From Anagrus nilaparvatae (taxonomy: Eukaryota > Arthropoda > Insecta > Hymenoptera > Mymaridae): 64,000 nt of DNA. Made by a program: the position numbers and the translations under genes. The notes under the pieces were generated by a model. The model worked only from the letters and a program-made list of their open reading frames with translations. It had not been told where the DNA came from and made no database searches. The stretch covers positions 5,518,001 to 5,582,000 of the forward strand of contig JAKSXM010000107.1 in NCBI GenBank assembly GCA_022575985.1. Direction: 5' to 3'. Below, piece by piece: positions 1 through 11,400 of this stretch; position 1 is the first letter of the stretch, and the number at the start of each line of letters is the position of its first letter.

Positions 1-1499
1 TTCATCAACTTGGGATTTTTCTAACAGATTCAAATGATATTAAAAACTGGACTACAAAATTTGTAGTAAATTTAATGTACTTCGTTTTAGTTTTTCCCGT
101 ATAATCCGAAGTCACTATTAATTTTAACATTTGACGACATTTTATAGGAGAAAAATTCATTTTTTTTCGTTTGTAGGGCCCCAGTTTTCAGGGAGCCAAT
201 ATATTTAAAGATTCGCATTTTTTAAGAAAAAATTTTCTGAATTTACAAGAGTTAGATAAATTTTTTTCTCAGGAATTCGATGAAATGCTGATGAAATCAT
301 TTGACTCTGCTATAAAAATCCCAAGATTTACCTTTGAAAATTGAAAATTTGTATTTATTGGTCTTAAATATACTCTTTTTAGTAAATTGTGAATGCAAGA
401 CAAGTAAAAAAACATAAATCCATCATTTAAAATATTTTTAATTTATAAAAAAAATCATTCAGAAATCGGTTTTTTTTGAAATATCGAAAAAACGTGATTT
501 TGAGTCTTCCAACTAAAAAAAAAATATAGGGCGAGCAAAAAATATTTTCTGTTTCTCACTTGTTTGTCACTTTATAAGGTCTAAGGAATCCAAAGGAATG
601 CAACAGGAAGGTGTGCCTTCAATTTCGCTTGCTTTCAAAAGTTGATCATCCTAAGCCCAATCATTCTACGGATTTTCCATATAGTAGTTAAAAATGAGGT
701 TTCACGTTCAAAAAATTATATAATTCAATATGTTGATTAATTAAATTTATCGTTGTTTATGAACTAATTTAATACATTTTTTAAGAATAAATCACTTTCT
801 TCAAAATAATTATTTATAATAAAAGTGTTAGTATTTTCATTATTATTAATAAGGAAAATAGATATTATATTGCGAAAATTAAAAGAGATTTTATGAAATA
901 AATGAAGTCCTTTGGTAGGGTATAGGTGAAATATCATTTTTTTATAAAAAAATTATAAGAAAAGCATAAAAAAGACCATACAAAAGCTAGTTTTAGATTT
1001 AAAATCAAATATTAGATGGTATGATAAAATATGCAAAAAATAAAACACGATTTCTTTTACATAATCAATTACGAGTGACGCACCGTCAAAGCTGCCATTT
1101 TTCCGACGGAATTTTGAAAAGTAGTCTTAGACAAAGTTCCCTTGAGCGCGAAAAAAAAAGTTTTTCCTCTATCCTGAGATATTTCAATTTTTAGACCGTC
1201 AAAAAAACCAAAAATGACGTTTTTCGAAGTTTTGAACCTCAAAATGAGTTCAAAAATAAAAAAAAATTTTTTCGGTATATTTTTTCAAAACAAAAATTTT
1301 TATACTAATCGCGCCTCAATCGGATGATTCGGTCCGAAGATATTAATTTTTAGTAAAAAACACGTTTCAACCCTCAACGCAGGCTTGGTGCTCGGAATCT
1401 TATTTTTTATCATAAATCATCAAATTGATCCAAAAAAATGCGAAAAACATGCTGGGGCCGGAAAACATACCTTATTCCGCAGTAGTCTTTGAGGAAAAA

Positions 1500-1985
1500 A
1501 AATTGGAAAAATTCGGTATCAGATCCAAAAATTACTGTAAACAAACTTTCTAAAACTAGTACTCTCATAGAAATAAATTAGGTACTACGTCCAAAGAGAA
1601 AAAAACTTTGGTGTTTTTTGTATTTTTTTGTAAAGAAAATTTTGGGAAAAAAATATTCAAAAAATTAATTATCAAATTCGAGATATCGACTAAAAATCTT
1701 ACTTTCAAATGTAAGTACTTTTATGGAAATAAATGAGGTGCTACATCCAAATTTAAAAAAAAAAAGTAGTTTGAGATATTTTTATGAAAAAATTTTTTAA
1801 AAAAATTTATAGGTTTTAATTCCATAATGGTTGTGAAATTTCACCGGTTACACACACACACACACACACAAACTTTTTTAAAAAAAAACCGGTTTTTTTA
1901 GCTTCCTGAGGTCCCAAAACGTGCTTATATGCCAGAAAATCAAAAATTAAAATTTGACACATCACAATGGTACCTCATCGAGGAA
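1500..1985 (-). repeat. dispersed repeat, inverted copy of the 57770-58280 sequence
   Basis: Read on the minus strand this matches the block after 57770. Shared landmarks are a GTTCCTC start, GGCATATAAGCA, a CCNGGAAGC string, and a recurrent module reading roughly ATGTAATACCTCATTT then GAAAGTACTAAT. Two modules lie at about 1553-1600 and 1712-1753. An ACCGGTGAAATTTCACAACC segment is also shared. Module order differs between the copies, which fits rearrangement of a tandem array. No coding potential is seen, and the parent element is unknown. Confidence 0.6.
1850..1871. repeat. (CA)n microsatellite
   Basis: About eleven uninterrupted CA dinucleotides inside the dispersed repeat. Confidence 0.95.
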
Positions 1986-2307
1986 CTAAAAGTTATAAAA
2001 TTTTAATCTACTTAATACATGTTTACTCAGGCCTGCGTATATTGCCCATTTTTTGATATTCTCTCTTAAGCTTTTTCTAAAAAAAATGAGATCTCAAAAA
2101 AATGACTTAGATTAGGGCCAAGGATGGGGTTTTAAAAACTTTATAGAAATCCGTAATTTAAAAAAGTTGTAAACTTTTAGGCATAGTTTTGGCTAATTTA
2201 AGGGTCAAGCCCCAATTTCTCATATAAAAGACCCCGATTTTCGTATTTAGCGACCCAAAAAACCTATAGTAGACCAAATCTGGTGGCGGCCACAAACAAT
2301 ACAACAA

Positions 2308-2327
2308 CCCCCCCCCCCCCCCCCCCC
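2308..2327. repeat. C20 homopolymer
   Basis: Twenty consecutive C bases, conspicuous in this AT-rich region. The run length may be affected by sequencing error. Confidence 0.9.
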
Positions 2328-4064
2328 TATTTTGACTGGAGTAGAAAAAGAGTTATTTCAAATGCTCGTCGGTGCATATTTTAACAAATTTTGAATTTTG
2401 AATTCACGCTCTGCGAGTCCAAGGACCCCTAATAGTGTTATTAAATTTTTTTTTCTTCATTTTGTAAAAATTAACCATTTTTTCAGTAATTGGCCAATTT
2501 CCAGTCCACAACTTTTGAATGTTTGAATTTCGAAATTTCGGTGTTAGATTCGAGTAATCTTTAAAAAAAATTTTGAGGAAAACTGAAAGAGCAAAATTTT
2601 TGGCTAATTTTAGGCCTAATTTTAGCGCTAAAGAGATCTCTGAATTTATACTGAAAATCATTGCTAAATTAAACATCTAAAATTTTCACAGTTTTTTGTA
2701 CCAGGGCGATTATTTTTAACAGTCCAGACTGCTTTTATATTTTTTAAATTTATTGGTTTATGTGCAGATAAAAAACCTTGTATTATAAAAACTGGGAAAA
2801 TTTTTTTTTGTTTTTCGGCCCTTTAGAAAATAATTATACCAATTTTTGGCTGGTAAATTAAAAATTCTAGTGTAAAAAGCCTACTCAATTTAACTATTAG
2901 TAGAGAAAAAGAAAATAATCAATTATCCGGTCATACTCATTATCTTAGTTTTTAGGCTCAAGACAAATTTTTTTTTTCTTGAAATCGGTGTATAAATAAA
3001 AAAAATAAATATAATTTAGAAACATACTATTTAATTCCTAATCTTAATGAAAAATTAAAATTTTTAAATTTTTTTAGAAAAGTTTTTTTAAATTCACTAA
3101 AAAATTTTTATAAAAATTAAAAAAATATTTTTTTCCATCAATTTTTCTAATAAAGTAAAAAATAACATCAATTAATTAAAAAATTAATAATAAGTAAACC
3201 AAAAAACGCCTTAAATATATCCTTCTTAAAAAAAAAGAAACACACACAAAAACGTAAAGATTTTTTTTAAATTTCGATTAAATTTTTTTTAAATATTGAA
3301 TTTTAATAAATGAAGGTTATAAATGCATGTAAGATTAAATTTAAAATTCAATTTCTCTAAAATATTCAATCGAAATTAAATAACAAAACTTATAAGAATA
3401 AAAATTCCGAATCAATCAAAAAAATTTTCAGATTAAGTTATGTTAGGTCGAAAAATGTCTTTTTATTGCTTTAAGTTTTAGTGAAAAAAAGGAAAAGATT
3501 AAATAAATTTATTTCATGAATAATAAAAAAATTGATTGTCAAAAATTAGTTGTATAAAAATAAAAATTGCTATTTAATCTTAAAAATTTTTTTTAATTCG
3601 CGCCAGTCACAATACTTAATATATGACAAAAGTGACATAAGACAGTTATAAATACGAGCGTATGCCGCATATTAACTTCGGCGCCTGCTATTTACAAAAA
3701 TATATGCACCGTGTACATCATTATACTCCAAGCCCATAAACTGAAAATTTAATTTTTCTTTACTGGCTAAAAAAAAAGTGCACTTTTTAAAAAAATAGCA
3801 GCAATAATTTAACCTTTTAATTGTGCACTTTTTAAAACTAATTGCTATTTTTTACAACAATTATTAAAAAAGATAAAGGGGTTTGAATTTTCATACTTTT
3901 ACACACAGCACGGAAAAGTTTTTCTCTTGCTGTGGGAAAATGAAAATAGGTAAAATTTTTTTTTTTGCATTTTCTCAAAAGTGCACTTAAGTAAAGTTTT
4001 TTGGCATAAAAATATTTGCATATTTTGCAAACTCCGTGCGTACTTCATGAACGTACGTTGTGTA

Positions 4065-4148
4065 CACTGTAAATGATTTCGTCCTAAAATCAAAACTCGT
4101 AAAAAAACTAAACGAGACTCAAACAAAATGAATTTATATTTTACAGTG
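4065..4148. mobile_element. 84-bp TA-flanked miniature inverted-repeat element
   Basis: The left end CACTGTAAATG and right end TTTTACAGTG are inverted and each is flanked by TA. This is the arrangement of Tc1/mariner-type insertions. The same CACTGTAAAA terminus bounds the larger element at 33724-34048, so this looks like an extreme internal-deletion relative. It lies about 250 bp upstream of the CNEP1R1 start codon. Confidence 0.6.
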
Positions 4149-4395
4149 TATAATAAAACAGATTCCTGTTTTGTTGATTGACGTCAATAGTTTTCTCTGT
4201 AATGCGATGTTGATTCAAGGTTTTTCGCTAATTCGCGGTATAATTAGCATAAGCAAAGCACAGCACGTAATTTATGGATTATTATTAAAAATATTATAAA
4301 AAATGTAATAATCATGATTTAAATTTTTGCCTTAAAACGAAAATCATAATAATTATCATTCAAAAAGCAATATTCAGTGATCAAAGTTTAACAAA

Positions 4396-4423
4396 ATGTC
4401 ACTTGATCAAACTGTTTGTGAAG
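4396..4423 (+). CDS. CNEP1R1: CNEP1R1 exon 1
   Basis: 28 nt encoding nine residues plus one base. The donor reads AAG then gtaagt. Confidence 0.9.
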
Positions 4424-5035
4424 GTAAGTTTATTTTTAAGCTTTTAAATTCATAAATACTCAAATCTTAAGTATTTTTTTTTTTTTAAATATTGGGTAAT
4501 CTTTCGATTTTAAAATTTGATACATATATTTTTTAGATTTAAAAGCCTTTGAAAGAAGGCTAACCGAGGTTATTTCTAGTCTGCAACCAGCAACCTTACG
4601 TTGGAGAAGTATATGATCTTTTATTTTTTTTGTAACATAAAAGTGTAAAAAATACATTTTTTTTTAGTACTGCTAGGATTTATCTCTGTATGTACAGCTG
4701 TTGGAGCATGGTATTGGCTCACAGATCCAAACACTTCTGCGGTATCATTTACACAAAGCTTATGGAACCATCCTTTTTTTGCCATTGCTAGTTTTTTGTT
4801 AGGTAATTTTTTTTTTTTCAATTAAAACAAAAATTACAAATAATATTAGTATGCAAAATAAATTTATTTGTTTACAGTTGTACTTTTTATAATTGGAGTC
4901 CACCGAAGAGTCATTGCTCCAAGTATAATAACGCAAAGAGTAAGAAACGTCCTAGGTGACTTCAATATGAGTTGTGACGATACTGGTAAACTTATCTTAA
5001 AACCAACAAGGCCACCTCATCTGCATGAATCATAA
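4396..5035 (+). CDS. CNEP1R1: nuclear envelope phosphatase regulatory subunit 1 (TMEM188 type)
   Basis: Exons 4396-4423, 4537-4608, 4668-4802 and 4878-5035 join in frame to 130 residues; the human protein is about 125. Recognition rests on the family hallmarks in order: [11 protein letters not shown] (10-20), LQPATLRWR (25-33), a first membrane segment (about 34-52), SLWNHPFF (64-71), a second membrane segment (about 70-86), VIAPSII (90-96), and [15 protein letters not shown] near the C-terminus. In characterised animals this two-pass ER and nuclear-envelope protein binds and stabilises the phosphatase CNEP1 (Dullard), which dephosphorylates lipin and so limits phospholipid synthesis. The ATG is preceded by ACAAA, good insect start context. 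Introns are only 113, 59 and 75 bp. It converges on Sap47 from the opposite strand. The identification is secure; the species-specific role is inferred. Confidence 0.95.
4537..4608 (+). CDS. CNEP1R1: CNEP1R1 exon 2
   Basis: 72 nt encoding the amphipathic N-terminal helix with AFERRL and QPATLRW. The acceptor is ttttttag; the donor gtatat is weak but gives the only frame-preserving junction. Confidence 0.9.
4668..4802 (+). CDS. CNEP1R1: CNEP1R1 exon 3
   Basis: 135 nt encoding the first membrane helix and the start of the second, separated by the SLWNHPFF motif. Confidence 0.93.
4878..5035 (+). CDS. CNEP1R1: CNEP1R1 exon 4 with stop
   Basis: 158 nt encoding the end of membrane helix 2 and the conserved cytosolic tail with [12 protein letters not shown], then TAA. 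Confidence 0.94.
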
Positions 5036-5217
5036 CAAATAATTCAGTTTTAACTGCTTATTTAAAATGATGTATAAATAAGAGTTTTAAAAAAAGTGAA
5101 AATAATAGCAGTGTAAATATTAAATGGTATTTAAAACATTTTTGTAAATGGATTTCAAAATAAGTTGATATTATAAAGCCACATGATTTTAATATAACTG
5201 ATGGAACATTGTAGCAA

Positions 5218-5223
5218 AATAAA
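5218..5223 (+). terminator. candidate polyadenylation signal of CNEP1R1
   Basis: First AATAAA after the stop codon, about 180 bp downstream. In such AT-rich DNA this hexamer also occurs by chance. Confidence 0.5.
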
Positions 5224-5436
5224 TTTAATAGAGATTGCTTTAAAATAATTTGTTTATTTTGTAATTATAAAAATTTATTCAAAAAATATTTAACAAGATT
5301 TGAAATATTATTTAGCTGAATGCGGCTACAATGTTGATTAGGGTATACCTGATTATATTCTAGTCTCAATAGAAAATTTAATGTACAATAAGTATAACTT
5401 AAAAAAACATTTAGTTTGAAATAATGTGTAAATAAT

Positions 5437-5606
5437 CTTGACAATAGAATACTTGTATAGAAGCTAACACATACATAATTCTTGAAATTTTTATAATTTT
5501 GAAGAAAAAATTTGTTATGCTTGACAATAGAATATTTTTATAGAAGCTAACACATACATAATTTTTGAAATTTTTGTGATTTTTAAGAAAAAATTTGTTA
5601 TGCTTG
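5437..5606. repeat. tandem duplication, two copies of an 83-bp unit
   Basis: The unit starting CTTGACAATAGAATA at 5437 recurs at 5520 and ends in TTTGTTATGCTTG in both copies. Only a few substitutions separate the copies, so the duplication is fairly recent. Confidence 0.9.
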
Positions 5607-6815
5607 CAAAAAGACATAATAATATATAAATTTAAAAGTTTTCAAACAAAATAAAGTTTGTAACCATTCTTTGAAAATGTGAATAATTTGAAAGAGAACT
5701 AAAATTTTTTTTTTCGTAAGTATTCTAGAATATTTTCTTTAATTTAGATAAATCTGAAGGACTCATGATTATAATAAAAAATGCCACAAATTGTCATTGT
5801 TTATTTTTCTGGCTATAGGTTGTAGTATACTATTTTTATCAATAACTACTGTAAATATTTAATCTTTTTTTATGTACAAAAATTGTAAATAAATAGTTTT
5901 AAAATTAACCATTATTTTATATTTATTATCACAACTAATTTTGGGTATACTTACCCAAAGTGCATCATACCTGGACTGACTCTGTATTTACCATCCTTAT
6001 CTTTACTTCAGAATTCAGTTTTCATATTGTAACAGTAGCTATTTTATTTAAATTAAAAAAATTCTAAAGGGTTCAAAGGAATTAGCAAATAAATAAAAAT
6101 GTTATACTTAGAGTAATAGAATTTATTCTGTTTAAGGTACTCGATCTGCTATATCAGCATTTACAATATTGAAATTATGTTATTACAATATTTTTTTTTA
6201 CACTTCATCGGCTGAAATTTATATACTTTAATCGTACAAATTTATTTGTCGGTACTTTCAATGGTTCAACAACAATTTATATTTTGATATCGATAGTTAT
6301 TGTAAGTATATATCGAGCAATTATTTATAACTCTCACCAATAAAATTTTAATGCAATTATTATAATATCTTCCTTACTTACAAATTGAATTTATTATAAC
6401 TCTTTTTTTTTGTTTTTTTTGTTTTTTTTTTTTTTAATTTTTACATATTTTTGCGAAAAGTTTTGTTTTTCAGAATACGTATATCTTATATAATTTTTCT
6501 TTACTATATATATATAACTATAATATTATTACTATATATTATTATCATTTATTATCATTAATATATATTCCTAATTATATATCATGGAATGTTTTTGAAG
6601 GTTAAAACTTATTTTATGTATAGGATATTTTAAGAATAAAACTATAAGCGTAAAGAAAAAATAAAAATTAGGCCCGATAGATATATAGTATATATATATA
6701 AGCTGAATAAAATATTTTAATTAGGTCATCAAATCTTTATAATTAAAAGACAACAAATGTTTTGAAAATTTTTAAATATGTAATGTTTAAAATATTTATT
6801 AATAAATTATAACGT

Positions 6816-6886
6816 TATATATATATATATATATATATATAAATATATAGATTTAAAATGACAAATATATATATATATATATATAT
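6816..6886. repeat. pair of (AT)n microsatellites
   Basis: AT runs at 6816-6842 and 6864-6886, separated by about 20 bp. Confidence 0.9.
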
Positions 6887-8221
6887 AGATATAGATATTA
6901 TTCGCAAAAATGGTTATATATATTTGATAGCGATAATATACATAATTAACAACAATATATTATTATAATGTACAAATTCTTCGGTTTCTTTAAAATCTTA
7001 ATATTTAATAGTAGTCTGGGATTTTATTTGTTTGTTTGTTGATATATATCATGATATTTTTTGCTTATTTAGCAAGTTATACATAAGAGCAAAAATTAAC
7101 GCACTGGTCTATAGTCATATTAATATAAAATTAAATGGAAATTAAAAATTATAATATTTGCTCATTTATTTATCATTTAAAATTATAAAGCTTTGATAAG
7201 GAATTTCTTCATTAGCAGTTTTAATATGCTCAGTTAAGCTACTAGTGTAATTGAAATTTTAAAGATTTGCTTGTAATTTCAAGTTAATGTCTAAAATTAT
7301 ATAACACAAAATTAATCTTTTTTTAACGGTAATTTATACAATTTTGTAAGTTTTAAAACTTCAAGCAAATTCTTAAAAATTTTGTGTTATTACTTAACCA
7401 TGATTATAATATTTTTTCTCAAAAATATTTATGTTGAAAAATGTTTTTCAAAAAATTATTTGTGTACACCATGAAAGAAAAAGTAAATTAATTGTGATGT
7501 ACGTTTCATATTTTATATGTTTTATATATAATGACAAAGAGAGACATTTATAATATTACAAATATTACCTATATATATTAAAAACATTAATTATTCTTTT
7601 ATGTAAATTATCAAGATTTTTAGAAATTCTTTCTATAGTATTCGCTTATCTACTAAATAATCCAAATAGAAAATTTACATAAACTCAGTATTGTTAATTA
7701 TTTTTCTTTGGTAAGCAAATTGTCATTACAGAGATTTATAGCATTAATTTCATATTGGTGTACGCATACTCATTTTTGTTGTGTATATTAGTAAGCATGT
7801 AACTCCCTAATTAAAAAAAAAAAGAAAAGAAATATCATTTCTAATTTTAACTTAAAAGAAATATAGAAAATTATATTAATTTAACATTCCTCGTTTTAAA
7901 TACATCACCATCGATTATAATTATTGCTTTTTTTTATTTAGTTTTCGTTGCCTCCATATTTAGTACAAGTAATTAAATAGATATTTTTACACATTACTTA
8001 AACTATTAATAAATTCAAGAAAGGCCCATATATTTTCTTTTAGACATTGTGCGATATAATAATTTTTATTTACATAAAGATATCATATGTATTTAAGACG
8101 GAAATCTAACAATTACTGAATATACAAAAATTAAAATATATAAATAAAATACAATTTTACAAATATCCAGTAATTGTTGATATTTAATATATAATTTGGA
8201 CATATATATTTTTTTTATACA

Positions 8222-8227
8222 TTTATT
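8222..8227 (-). terminator. candidate polyadenylation signal of Sap47
   Basis: AATAAA on the minus strand about 65 bp past the Sap47 stop. Others occur further on, so the real cleavage site cannot be fixed. Confidence 0.35.
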
Positions 8228-8292
8228 TATAACATATTTATTAACAACAATTTAACAATATATAAAGCATAATTTAAAAGAGAAAAAATTAA

Positions 8293-8441
8293 TTATTTAA
8301 GATCTTCGACATCGTTGAGTAATTCATCGATTTGTCCATCATCCCAATCATCCTGCGTTGAACTTTTTAATCCTTGATTACCAGGTACAACAACTTCAAA
8401 GTCTTTTAATTCCATTTCTAATTCACGTTCCCAATCTTCTT
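8293..8441 (-). CDS. Sap47: Sap47 exon 9 with stop
   Basis: 149 nt encoding EEDWERELEMELKDFEVV and the conserved acidic C-terminus with DDWDDGQIDELL, then TAA. Confidence 0.94.
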
Positions 8442-11400
8442 CTGTTTAGAGATTTTAAAAAATATTTTTTTATCCAGTACACAATTTATTATATTTAGAG
8501 CTTTTTTAATTTTTCTTTAAAGTTGTTTTTTTGTCTTAAAATATGCTTTTAGTTTAATTTTTTTGTGTCTCTTTTGATATATTAGACAGTCTTTTTAATA
8601 TATGGATGTAAAAATGTCTCAAGTCAAGTATTTAACAAAAGTATAATTTTTTTAATGTCAATTATAAGTCTTTTTATTTATATATATATATATATATATG
8701 TCACTGTCAAATTAATAATTAATATGGAAAGAAAGAAGAAAATTAGTAAAAGCAGTTTTTATTAAAGCAAAAAATCTTTTCTTATAACAGTTTTTAAAAA
8801 ATTAAGAAATTGAAAGGATTATCATCAAGTTGTCAAATAAAAAAAAACTTTTTAAAAAGTTTAAAACTTTCAAAAACCTTTTTAGATAAAATTAGGATAA
8901 TTTAATTTTTAAGTATTTCATCATTGCGCCTTTATAACGAAAATTTAATTAAATATAAATAAAAATCTCGCAATTTTAAAAAATTTACCTAATTTGGCAA
9001 TAATAATTGACTGTTAAAATTACAAAATGGAAGAAAAACCAAATAATTCCACCAGATTAATTGGTGTTGATTCAAAATTTTTTGCCTTATTTGTATTTGA
9101 GAAGGCAAAATTTTAAGGCAGAAATTTCATGTTAATTAAAATTAAAACATTTGCTTGAGAGATGAATTTGCCTTTTCAAGGCATAAAAGTTTATGAATTG
9201 TTGTTTTTAATTTATTTATAGTGTTTTTTAAAACACCAATATATATTGTCATATTCATAAATACATTTTAATTACACATGTATATGTTATAGACCATACG
9301 TATAATTATACCAAGATACAGTAGAATTGTTATTGAGCAACATAAAGAAAAACTTAACATGCAATTTTATCATAACTTCTATTTATGATTCACTTTAAGA
9401 TTATTTTTGCTGAAATAGTACAATATTTTTTTTTTGTTTAAATATGACAATATATGTTTCACGCCCTATATTTCATATAATCAAAAGCGTTTTTAGCAGT
9501 ATTTATAGGTTATTTGTATGTTTGCGAATAAGTTCATCAAAAAATACAATAACTCATCATTTTTTTCATTTTTTTACGATTTTTTTGTATTATTTGTTTG
9601 ATAAAATTACGAAGATTTATTATTATACATAACAGTTATTAGACAATCAGAGAGATAGTTTTTTTTTATTAATAAAATGTTTCATTATTTATTTTTTGTT
9701 TTTTTTTTCTCTTTTACTTATATTTTTAACCCTTTTTCGACAAAAATAGCACTTTTTTTCTTTTTAAATTTCAAAAATTTTGAAAAACAAAAATGGAGTC
9801 GTTGGTAAGGTAGTAACCTGCAGATAACCTAAAAATCGATTTTTGAATAATTTTAATTTGTACTAATTTGAAACAAAGTAGATTATAACCTTATAGATTA
9901 TAACCTTGAAAAATGTCAGCCATCATATGAAAATCGTTTTCAAAATTCAAAATTATTAGAACAAAATTATCCAAAAGACTTTTTAGGTTATGTATACATT
10001 ACCAACAAATCCAATTTCCATTAAAAATCAACAAAAACTATTAAAACTGAATAATTTTGCTTTTTTATTGTTTTGAATGAAAATTAATTTAATTTTACAA
10101 CTGGTATTTGATTTTATTTAAATGGGCAGTGCTATAAAATACAAGAGTTTTATAATTTTGTAGTTTATAATATTTCTTTTAAATATTCTTTATTTACAAA
10201 TACTTATTATTTAATTAATAATTAATCTTTATTATAACTTTCTTTTTCATTTATCTGTTAAAAGATTTTGTTATTTTAGTTAATTACACAGGAAGAAAGA
10301 AAAATTAAATTTTGAAGTTTACTAACATTTTTTTAACTCAGTCGGTAAGAGCAACAATTACGCATCAATTTTTGGAGCAAGTACTGTTTTACCCAGTGTT
10401 TAAAGCAAAAAACAATGCGTAAATCATTACTTTTAACCACTTTAGTTATAAAAAATAGGTATTTCAAAACTGAAAAATGCCAAAAAAGACTCTAGTTTAA
10501 AAATCAACTATTTTCATTACTCTTTTTCTTAAACAATTTTTTGTATTTTATTTTCATATCAACTAGCTACTTATTTAGATTATATCAATAAATTATTTAA
10601 TAAATAAAGGCAGAAATAATGAGTATTATTATTATTATGAAATTTAATGTACATGAAATAAATATAATTTTTTTGGTTAAATTCTAATTTTCACGATGAA
10701 CGTTAAAAGAGACACTGTTGGCTTTTATTTTATTTTATTATATTTAATTTTTATTTTTTTACTATAACATCATAATTTAATCCTCCCAAAACAGAATTAA
10801 TTATTTATAAGAGATTATTATTGTTATTATTTATGCTATATGGGAGATACTTTTTTAACAGAAAAATAATAATTTTTTTATTTAACAGAAAAAGAGAAAG
10901 ATTATTTTTTTTTAATATAATATGCTCTGGATATTTTTATTTTTTTTTTACTATAACACAGAGACTGGATTATCTCTTCTTCCATTTTTTTGTATTTAGG
11001 CTGTTGACAAAATAAAATAAGAGAATTTTTTTTTGTGCTTTTTATGATGAATTTGCGAGATATTTTTTTTTTAATATGAAAATGTTATTATATTTTTCTG
11101 CTTTTTTTTATGATGAATTAATGCATTTTGCCTACTTTTTTTTTTTGTTTTATGGAATATATGAATGATAATAAAAAACATTCACGAAATGAATATAATT
11201 AAATATTTAGATTAAAATAAAACGTGAGAAAAACTGTTTTGATATATAAATATACTTTTTTAGAAATACTTCAACCATTTTTAGAGTTTGGGGTTATTGG
11301 TACTGTTTTGGGGTAGCTGAATTATTTTTTAGTCATTTTAGAAGAAGTCAAAAACGATTTTTCTAAATTTTAAATACTGGGAGAAATTATTATGCTATTT

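Larger units (their letters stand above)
1..4395. other. gene-poor repeat-rich DNA upstream of CNEP1R1
   Basis: No supported coding region is visible. Open frames here are short, low in complexity and rich in Lys, Phe and Asn, as expected by chance in AT-rich DNA. The stretch holds a copy of a dispersed repeat shared with 57770-58280, a CA microsatellite, a C homopolymer and a short TA-flanked inverted-repeat element close to the CNEP1R1 start. The 5' UTR and promoter of CNEP1R1 must lie in its last few hundred bases, but no core promoter motif could be fixed. Confidence 0.6.
5036..8292. other. convergent 3' interval between CNEP1R1 and Sap47
   Basis: Both flanking genes end towards this interval, so it holds their 3' UTRs and very AT-rich spacer. 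It has a two-copy tandem duplication and several AT microsatellites. The small ORFs in it, such as the one across the tandem duplication, have no recognisable features. Confidence 0.7.

Noticed and set aside
2404..2676. 90-aa minus-strand ORF
   Set aside because: Phe/Lys/Asn/Leu-rich frame in AT-rich repeat DNA, with no domain, no splice context and no neighbouring signals.
4460..4821. Minus-strand ORFs over CNEP1R1
   Set aside because: They are antisense to the CNEP1R1 exons and arise from the coding sequence on the other strand.
5411..5617. 68-aa ORF with internal repeat
   Set aside because: The protein repeat simply reflects the 83-bp DNA duplication; the composition is random.
9444..9632. 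62-aa plus-strand ORF in Sap47 intron 8
   Set aside because: Phe/Tyr/Ile-rich translation of T-rich DNA with no recognisable motif.
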